Below, piece by piece: positions 56,581-64,000 of a DNA stretch of 64,000 bases (within the stretch, counting starts at the first letter, position 1; every line of letters starts with the position of its first letter). The DNA comes from Gigantopelta aegis (lineage: Eukaryota; Mollusca; Gastropoda; Neomphalida; Peltospiridae), in contig NC_054713.1 in assembly GCF_016097555.1 (NCBI RefSeq), positions 16,270,735 through 16,334,734 on the forward strand. The letters are read 5' to 3'. A program made the translations under genes and the position numbers. Below the pieces are notes generated by a model. It searched no databases. It saw nothing but the letters and a program-made list of their open reading frames with translations, and was not told the DNA's origin.

Positions 56581-56714
56581 TGGTATATTTGTGTGTTCCT
56601 TTAAACCTTGTATTTTTCAAACGCAGATCCCGGATTGTCTTGAATGGGGGTTTGGACAAACCCAAACATAAGTACTAAACGTGGGAAAGGTAAAGCAAAG
56701 TAAAAAAAAAAAAA

Positions 56715-56935
56715 AGTTTTTTTTTTTTTATCTTATTATCGACTATTGGACGTCAAACATATGGTAATTTTGACATATTTCTTTAGAGGAAACCCGCTGC
56801 CGCCACATCGGCTACTCTTTCCGATAAGCAGCAAGGGGTCTTTTATATGCACTTTCCCACAGATAGGACAGCACATACCACGGCTTTTTATGAACCAGTT
56901 GTGGACCACTGGTTGTAACGGGAAAACGTAAGAAA
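56715..56935 (-). mobile_element. tRNA-derived SINE inside the foldback element
   Basis: ATTATCGACTATTGGACGTC, AAGGGGTCTTTTATATGCAC, GACCACTGGTTGTAACGGGA. No duplication of the flanks recognised. Confidence 0.7.
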
Positions 56936-58914
56936 GGCGTCATTTTCTGGGTTTCTCGAATCAATACACGACAAATCAATCGATGACGAATTAAAGGGGA
57001 CCGCGGACATCATTCCCGACCCCTATCCCAGTACCAGCGACGGTTATTATTTTTCAGCGGTGATGTTCTTTAAATGAAGTATAGAGTTCAGGTTTCTTCG
57101 AACAAATCCATTATATAATTAATTAGCCGCCAAAGCGTCATATTTAAAAACAAATCGATTTGATGTTCAATTCGAGAGAAGTTGGTGGAGAGGGAGAAAG
57201 GCGGCGTTTTCGTTTTTAAATTTACCCGCGGCAGGATTAAAGAATATGTTAAAACTATTTCCTTTGTAGTTTGTTATTTATTTTAGATTGTTTTTGGACT
57301 TTTTAAATTAACAAACGTATTTATTCCGTGGGGGTTATCAATCGCTGGACTTTCGAAACTGGGCGGAATCTGGCCAGAAGACTGAGTCAGTTATATACAG
57401 AAGACGTTTTTCCGAATTGTCCAAGGTGAAGTATATTTTGCATACCGGTATTCATTTTCTTTTCTTTTTTTAACTAGTTCGACATAAATTACATTAAGAT
57501 CTTGCACCTTATCTGCAACAAAAATATCCTTGCTATTCTGTTTTCAAAAGAATTCTCTATATCTACAAAACAATTTTAGAAAAATAAAATTACTGACTTT
57601 GAATTCTATAAGTTAAACTATACAATGACTATGTTATGTTAAATAGAAAAGGAGTGTTATTATTTGTTTAATTAATAACATTTATCATTTCGATTTTGTT
57701 ACCTTTTGGCCACATTGCTATATATATAATAATAATAAAAATATTTTTTTATTTGGGGATAATCACAGTTTGACAACTTAAACATAAAGAGAATCATTTT
57801 AATTGTTACCTGCCGTTATCTTCGATTGTAGCTAATATAATACAAGGATGGAGTGGGGATTGTTCGATACGTATAAATAAACAGCATATTTAGTAGAGTC
57901 AACACCTTAACCCCACCCCCACCCCCAAAGTTGCTACAAAATGTTTTTACTTGTTTATGGTACTTATGGTCATGGCAAATAACCTTTTAGACTGATTTTA
58001 GACTCTGTAAAGTAAATCATAATAATCTACTTGCACATGCGTCTTACATTAAAACCACGAAAATACCAACTCGCAATAATTTGCAATTACAAAGTTAAAA
58101 GAAAGTTGTGAGTATGTGTTTGTAGTTATCATTGTGGCAGCCGTATATGGACAGCGTTCAACATTTTTGTTCCAATTATTGCATTTGTAAGAAGGTAGAC
58201 GAAAGGGGTAAACGAATGAATGAGTCCAATTTGTATATCTCCACCAACTATTCCGTTGGTTAAACCAAAATGTGCTGATTACATTTGTTTTATAGTTTTA
58301 TTTCTACCAGGTCCTGGTTCCATCCTTGCAGAGGATCGGATCCCCATGACAACAGCAATTACTAACTCCTCCATTAATTTGTCTTGTGCATGTACTTACA
58401 TGTACTGAACAATACTTGCGGTCCCGTTTTATTTATCGACGGGAACGTAAGCTAAATAAGAGTAAAAAAGAAACCTGCCCCCCACCCCCACCCACCCCCA
58501 CCCTACCCACACCCAAGTTCCCTGGTTTCTAACTGCCTGTTCAGAATCAACTCTTTACCATTGTTTTGAAGGAAACTTCTTAAACAAATTATGCTTTCTT
58601 TATCCTTTCAGTTAGGCTAATTATATCCAAACCTTTAATATGCTAGAACAAATAATTTAGAAATGTAACTGGGTTTTTGTTTTTTTTCATTTTGTTGTCA
58701 TAAAGATCCCATCCTAACTCATGCTGACAAGAGGTGAACATATAACTTACAAGGGTATACCTTTAAAAACATATAACATGGGTTTGGAGTGTGGATGTGG
58801 TGGCGGCAGCCAATTCCCTTTTATTTTTAATGCATTTTGGATTGGAATTTTATTTAGATTTTACATCCTGAAAATATTACAGAATTGGCGAAATACATCA
58901 AAGGAACAAGAAAA
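56936..58914. other. Interior of the foldback element, no gene recognised
   Basis: AT-rich with a C/A-rich stretch near 58480-58510. No frame above 70 codons resembles a transposase or other protein. Confidence 0.55.
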
Positions 58915-59458
58915 ATGTTTTATTTAACGGCGCACTAAATTCGTTTGATTACTATTATATGTGGTTAGACACATGGTTACGGGCCACAAAGATAATGAAA
59001 GAAGAAACCCGCTTCCGCCACTTCATGGGCTAATCGTACCGAAAAAAAGCAGCAAGGGATATTTTATATGCACTTTCCTATTTATAAACAGCACGATACT
59101 TGCCACGACCTTTGGTATACCAATCATGCGGCACTGATTGGAACGGAACAAAACTAATAGTAGTCAGGTCCGCCGAGAAGGTTCAATCCTGTGAACTAGG
59201 GATATCAGGCGAGCTAAATACCACCCCAGTATTTCAAACTGGGTATTCCATGTCTGTCTATACGTCCACGCATAATGGCTATCTATTTTTTTAATTACAA
59301 AATGGGTTCAATTTTATTACAAAATGAGCACCTAGTTTTATTACAAAATGGACCTTTTATTATTACAAAATGTGTGCTTATTACAAAATGGGTCTTTTTT
59401 ATTACAAAATGGGTACTTATTACAAAATGGGTAGTTTGTTACAAAATGGGCCCCAACA
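58915..59458 (-). repeat. Right inverted repeat of the foldback element
   Basis: Inverted counterpart of 55930-56580: SINE-like body from TTTATTTAACGGCGCAC, GGCGAGCTAAATACCACCCC, then the (TTACAAAATGGGTACT)n array to GGGCCCCAACA. Confidence 0.74.
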
Positions 59459-59467
59459 CACGCTACC
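59459..59467 (-). pseudogene. First nine bases of the split tRNA-Leu, U5
   Basis: CACGCTACC (GGTAGCGTG on minus). Its first three bases duplicate 55927-55929. Beyond it the sequence no longer matches the unit spacer. Confidence 0.75.
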
Positions 59468-60548
59468 ACCAAAACTGATAGTTTATTGTTTGCCATTGTT
59501 TTGTTCTCAACTGCATTTGCTTGTTAAAAGCAGTCTTTCGTGTTAATATCATTATATTAGGGGTACTGAACATGAACAAGGTGGATGCCATTTTCACATT
59601 TTAATATCCACTGATGGCTGACTGGAACTGAAGTTTACAAAAACACGTTGTATTAAACTTGAACTTATATGATACAGAGATTATTGCCCCCCTGTATTTT
59701 AGTACCGTCAATATCATATATTAGGAATAAAAGCAATGCAATAATAATGTTTATCATATACAAAGCAATAAAATATATAAATCCACAAAAAGATTAAGTG
59801 ATATTCAGTGAAAAGTAATTATATATTTTTTTTGTGTGAATAAATTCATGATTCATTTATATACCTTGTAATATATTACTATCTGACTATTGATGTCTGT
59901 GTCGCGTCATCGTTTTTACGTTTATGATTACCAATGCAACTGATTGTTTTCAAATAAATATTTAATATTATTTTTCTTTCTTTTTTAATTTAAACAACAG
60001 TGCTTATGAAAAAATGAATGCGAAGTGCAATGTCGGTAACATATCTAAAACTGATTGGATACAAAGACACGTCACATAATGGGGACACAATATACTTTCA
60101 TTGAGTGTAAGTTAAAATTTGTCTTCGCGTTCGATTCAAATTGTATTTTTATTTTTTATCAGGTATGTTTTTACAGCAGTATTACTAAACAATTATTAAA
60201 TTAATAATTAAATAATGGTAATTTGTATTAATATTTCTTTTGAAAAGTCCATGGTCAAGTAATGTTGACAAAAATGTTACCGAAACAAATAGATCTATAT
60301 AATGACGTTACATGTTTTCGATAGCATATATTTAACAAAAAGCGGAAGATGTTGTCAAAAATTAGGAAAGATGTATATAATGAATAGACCATTACATTGT
60401 GTTTTTTTCGAATAAAGTGTTTATTTCAACCTGTGATGTGTGAACACTATTCTCAGTCATTGCTTCGCAATTCAAAAAAATCGTATTAAAAACACCCCTC
60501 TATTTTTCTTAGTATACGATATTGACGATACTGAAACAAACTCGGGTA
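59468..60548. other. AT-rich region, no gene recognised
   Basis: No repeat or gene identified. Confidence 0.5.
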
Positions 60549-60666
<118 letters not shown>

Positions 60667-60864
60667 CGACGCGATAGTGACTGTGTTCGCAAAAAGCGAA
60701 AAAATATTGTGAAAACTTAGGAAAGATGCATAGAATAAATAGACCATTTCACGGTGGGAGTTTTCGTGTGTGTACATATTTTATCTTTTCGATACAAACT
60801 CTTTAAACTGTCAATCACATGTCACGTTATTTCCATAGTTGTTGTCATCTCTGTTTTGACATTC

Positions 60865-61092
60865 TCGATCCAGCCGGTGCCACGACTGGCATATCAGAGG
60901 CCGTGGTGTGTGCCTCCCTGTCTGTTGGATGAGGCATATAAAAGATCCCTTGCAACTACCGGTAATCGAAAAATGTATCGGGTTTCCTCTCTAAGACTAT
61001 ATATCGAAATTACTAAATGCTTGACATCCAATAGCCGATGGTTAATAAATCAATATGCTCTAGTGTTGTCGTTAACCAGAACAAACTTTAAC
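60865..61092 (+). mobile_element. tRNA-derived SINE, plus
   Basis: GCCGTGGTGTGTGCCTCCCT, GAGGCATATAAAAGATCCC, tail GTGTTGTCGTTAACCAGAAC. Head partly lost. Confidence 0.8.
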
Positions 61093-61797
61093 TTTTAACT
61101 GTGTTGACAATGATTCACGATAGCATGCCATCACAGCTATACTTATTCCAATGAGTCCTGTCACGTGGCAGTTTTAAGTTACTCAAATAGTCTGGGAGTG
61201 GCAGTCTTCTTTGACTGGTATATATATCAAAGGTCATGTGGATCAATTGAGCACTTTACCACTGGACTACGTCCCGCTCTTTTCATATCTATGAAGCATG
61301 GAAGTACATCTACATTAACATTTTGCGGATCACCCAATATGAGACACGTAATTTATAAGTAGGCATGTTTGTAAAAAAAAAGTGTTTTAAAATAAAATTT
61401 TAAAATATTGGAACTGCTTAAAGTTTGCTGCATTGTAAGATGTTTCCGACTAATCAAATATTTCTACGATTAAACTTACATATTAAATATATTTTCTTGT
61501 TTAGAATATCAGTGTCTGTATATTCAATGTGTTTCTGGTCGTCTTAATATTTGTAAGAAGCCCAAACTGAATTTTGTCTTCAAATACTTTTTTAGGAAAT
61601 AAAATGAAATTTAACCTAGTACAAATATTAGAACGATCAAAAACACATTTAATATACAGCCACTAATGTTTTTGCAGACAGATATATTTGATATGCAATT
61701 ACAGTCGTCAAAAAGTCTCTGTTAAAAATTGCAGCAAACTCGGGAATGTCCCTTTAATAAAATGTTTAGTACACTTTGCTCTTCTCTTGCTTGTTGG
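61093..61797. other. AT-rich region, no gene recognised
   Basis: Short frames only, none recognisable. Confidence 0.5.
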
Positions 61798-62085
61798 GCG
61801 GAACGTAGCACAGTGGTGTAGCGTTCGCTTGATGCGCGGTCGGTCTGGGATCGATCCCTGTCGTTGGGCTCATTGAGTTATTTCTCGCTCCAGGTAGTGC
61901 ACCTCGACTGGTATTTCAAAGGCCGTGGTATGTGTTATCCTGTCAGTGGGATGATGCATATAAAAGATCCATTGCTGCTAATCCAAAAGAGTAGCCCATG
62001 AAGTGGCGACAACGGGTTACCTGTCTCTATATCTGTGTGGTCCTTAGCCATATGTCCGATTACATATAACAGTAAATAAAATGTG
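61798..62085 (+). mobile_element. tRNA-derived SINE with complete Pol III head
   Basis: GGCGGAACGTAGCACAGTGG (box A), GGTCTGGGATCGATCCC (box B), GCCGTGGTATGTGTTATCC, GATGCATATAAAAGATCC, and tail CATATAACAGTAAATAAAAT. The best example in the window of this head plus tail combination. Confidence 0.85.
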
Positions 62086-62339
62086 TTGAGTGCTCAATTT
62101 TCAGGAAATATTTGAAATTGAGTTATAAATAAAAGTCCTTTGTGATTAAATTGCAATCATGTTACGATACTGAAAAAAAGTATGACGGTGACCTAGATTC
62201 GATTATGTAATTAATAATATTTTTGGAACAAAAGTGCACTATTTACACTGACTTGTGATTCCCTGGGGCCAATTATTCAAACCTCAGTTAACGTAACCGG
62301 TAATTAACAGAAACGATCAAAACCAAGGAATGAAAAACA

Positions 62340-62615
62340 AATTGCTTAACGACACCACTAGAACACATTGATTAATTTATCATCGGCTATTGGATGTCAA
62401 ACATTTGGTAATATTGACTCGTAGTCATCAGAGGATAACCACTACGTCTTTGAGTATCAGCAAATAATCTTTTATATGCACTTTCCCCACTGCAGGGAAG
62501 CACTTACCACGGCTTTTGACCAGTTGTGGTGCACTGGTTGGACGAGCAAAAAGCCAGTCAGTTGAATGAATCCAACGAGCGAGCACTCAACCGACTGAGC
62601 TAAATCCCCCCGCCC
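62340..62615 (-). mobile_element. tRNA-derived SINE, minus, with head
   Basis: TTAACGACACCACTAGAACA tail, ATCGGCTATTGGATGTCAAA, ACTGGTTGGACGAGC, and head CTCAACCGACTGAGCTAAAT beside a C run. Confidence 0.83.
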
Positions 62616-63317
62616 TCCCCCCCCCCCCCACCAAGGAATGAAGTAATAAAACTAGTAATTGAAAACAAAAAGTTGAAACGTGATGTAGAAGAACTTAAGA
62701 TCAACTTCAACGTTAATTTTTTATATGTGCAGAAATAATAGAAATAAAACTATTAGACTAGCCCAGGGTTGAAGGGACAGTTTGGTAATTTTTAAACACC
62801 AAGGAATATTGTACACTATTTGAGCCGTTTAAGATCACTGAAATCAAACATTACTTATATGTTATTGTTTAGATTATCCATTTCCGTACAACCGGAGTGT
62901 TTGTGGTCATCCTGGTGTTTCTAATACCACAAAATGCATTTTTCATATTTTTTAAAACGCACGTGCGTCTGAGAACGGAGATGCGTTTTATTCTATTTTA
63001 AATTTATGTCAACGTCACAGACTCTTGTTTCACTCTGTTGTATCCAAATTTGTTACAGGTTTGTGAATTAACCAAACTTACTGTCCATTTTTGCGGGTTG
63101 AAACTAGGGTCTATGTGAAAAATATACCTTATTGTTTAAAAGCTAGGTTCGGTCCCTTTAATATAAGTATACTTTGAGCAACTGGTCCCTAGTATTTTGA
63201 CTTGTATAAAGTCATCCAATCATTTAATTTTAAAAATAGTGATGTTTTATTTTAGAAAGTAAAACCTCAATGTTGGACTTTATCTGCTAATGACACACAA
63301 GTTTTCGATATAACGAA

Positions 63318-63625
63318 AGTTTGTTTTGTTTAACGACACTACTAGAGCAAATTGATTTATTAATCGTCGGTTATTGGATGTGAACTATTTGGTAATTTTA
63401 AAATATAGACTTAAGAGATGAAACCCGCTACATTTTTCCATTAGTATCAAGGGATCTTTTATATGCACCATCCCACAGACAAGATATCACATATCAGGCC
63501 TTCGATATACCACTCATTGTGCATTGGTTGGAACGAAACATAGCCCTCTTTGCCTACCGACCTGGATCGAACCTACTCCGACCGCTCATTAGGCGACCGC
63601 TTTACCAGTGGGCTGCGTTCTTTCT
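63318..63625 (-). mobile_element. tRNA-derived SINE, minus, with head
   Basis: TTTGTTTTGTTTAACGACAC tail, GGGATCTTTTATATGCACCA, TTGGTTGGAACGAAACATAG, and head ACCTGGATCGAACC to TTACCAGTGGGCTGCGTTC (inverse of boxes B and A). Confidence 0.85.
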
Positions 63626-64000
63626 AATGAACACATTGTTTGTCTATTATGCATAACAAATAAAAATCAAACATGGCTACTGCAGATATTGTTTTAATTT
63701 AACGTGTCAGTAATATAGAGACATTACAATAATTATAATCTTTAATTCAAGTCGACGTGTTCCCGTCCTTGACTTTTATTTTCTTCGATTTCTTCTTTCG
63801 AATATCAGTTCAGTTTTTTTTTCTTTCTACAAAACAAAAAGAATGAAAGAAAGAAACATAATCACATTTGTATTACCATTCAGTTTGGAATAAACGCATT
63901 AATGATTCATACAGTTAATGTACATATTACCTAACAAATGAAATCAGGTAATATACATATTACCTAAAATATGTCCAACCGTTTTATACAGATTACATGA
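63626..64000. other. AT-rich region, no gene recognised
   Basis: No feature identified. A short direct repeat (ACATATTACCTAA) lies near the end. Confidence 0.5.

Larger units (their letters stand above)
55930..59458. mobile_element. Foldback-like DNA element with long inverted repeats, 3.5 kb, in tRNA-Leu
   Basis: Ends TGTTGGG(G)CCCATTTTGTAA at the left and its inverse TTACAAAATGGGCCCCAACA at the right, with CAC duplicated on both sides (55927-55929 and 59459-59461). Removing the element restores CGGCCACGCTACC of tRNA-Leu. Each end is an array of CCCATTTTGTAATAAGTA-type repeats, followed inward by the same sequence (TGGACxTATAGxCAGACATG, TTTAGCTCGCC, then a SINE-like body) in inverted orientation. 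The 2.3-kb middle holds a further SINE and AT-rich DNA but no transposase, so it is non-autonomous. Foldback elements with tandem-repeat arms are known in other animals; the family here is unknown. Confidence 0.75.

Noticed and set aside
55930-59458. Two unrelated SINE insertions with adjacent microsatellites instead of one foldback element
   Set aside because: The terminal 20 bases are inverted copies, the repeats face each other with the same internal order, and the tRNA-Leu halves with a CAC duplication lie exactly outside. One insertion is the simpler reading, although not proven.

Overview
The window looks like nuclear DNA of a mollusc, most likely a gastropod. It is AT-rich and full of short interspersed elements whose bodies carry the phrases I associate with molluscan tRNA-derived SINEs (GTGGTATGTGCTATCCTGTC, GCATATAAAAGATCCC, TTTAACGACACCACTAG). 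It also has microsatellites and Tc1-type transposons. I find no host protein-coding gene that I can defend. The host genes are tRNA-Leu genes, and nearly everything else is mobile or repetitive DNA.

The backbone is a tandemly duplicated tRNA-Leu locus. Each unit carries, in order, spacer, tRNA-Leu(UAG) 'a' on +, a SINE, tRNA-Leu(UAG) 'b' on +, several kb of SINE-rich spacer, a 55-bp satellite, a conserved block, and tRNA-Leu(AAG) on -. The units are U1 (1-2080, partial), U2 (2081-10538), U3 (20389-31224), U4 (31225 to about 37517, truncated) and U5 (about 44640-59467). Units differ by unit-specific insertions, so each acts as an empty site for the others.

The most interesting system is a family of L1/Tx1-like non-LTR retrotransposons (LINEs) inserted at one position inside tRNA-Leu genes. 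The 5' piece of the tRNA ends at ...AAGGCGCTG, the element starts ACTTCCGG, and after the poly(A) tail the tRNA resumes with AAGGCGCTG..., giving a 7-9 bp target duplication. Copies are A (2481-4272), C (20356 down to 13233, minus strand), D (32548-37517) and E (44861-46476). F (37518-42498) is a related copy fused to D, and its 3' end lies in a tRNA-derived SINE at the equivalent tRNA position. C, D and F have a zinc-knuckle ORF1 and an ORF2 with APE endonuclease, reverse transcriptase and a C-terminal CCHC motif. A and E are short (1.8 and 1.6 kb) and code only for ORF1, like the mammalian half-L1 (HAL1) elements.

A second element exploits the same genes. A 3.5-kb foldback-like element (55930-59458) with long inverted repeats made partly of short tandem repeats sits in a tRNA-Leu(AAG) pseudogene with a 3-bp target duplication. 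Further elements are a Tc1 transposon inside LINE C, a second Tc1 remnant, fragments of other LINEs, a probable solo LTR (50979-52149), and a 2.1-kb U3-specific insertion with terminal direct repeats.

A caution on assembly: around the 200-base N gap (13033-13232) the LINE C/Tc1 locus is present twice, once shortened (10539-13032) and once longer but full of small indels (13233 to about 17600). This looks like unmerged or unpolished assembly rather than biology. Past 59467 the window holds only SINEs, a CA/TA microsatellite and AT-rich DNA with no recognisable gene.
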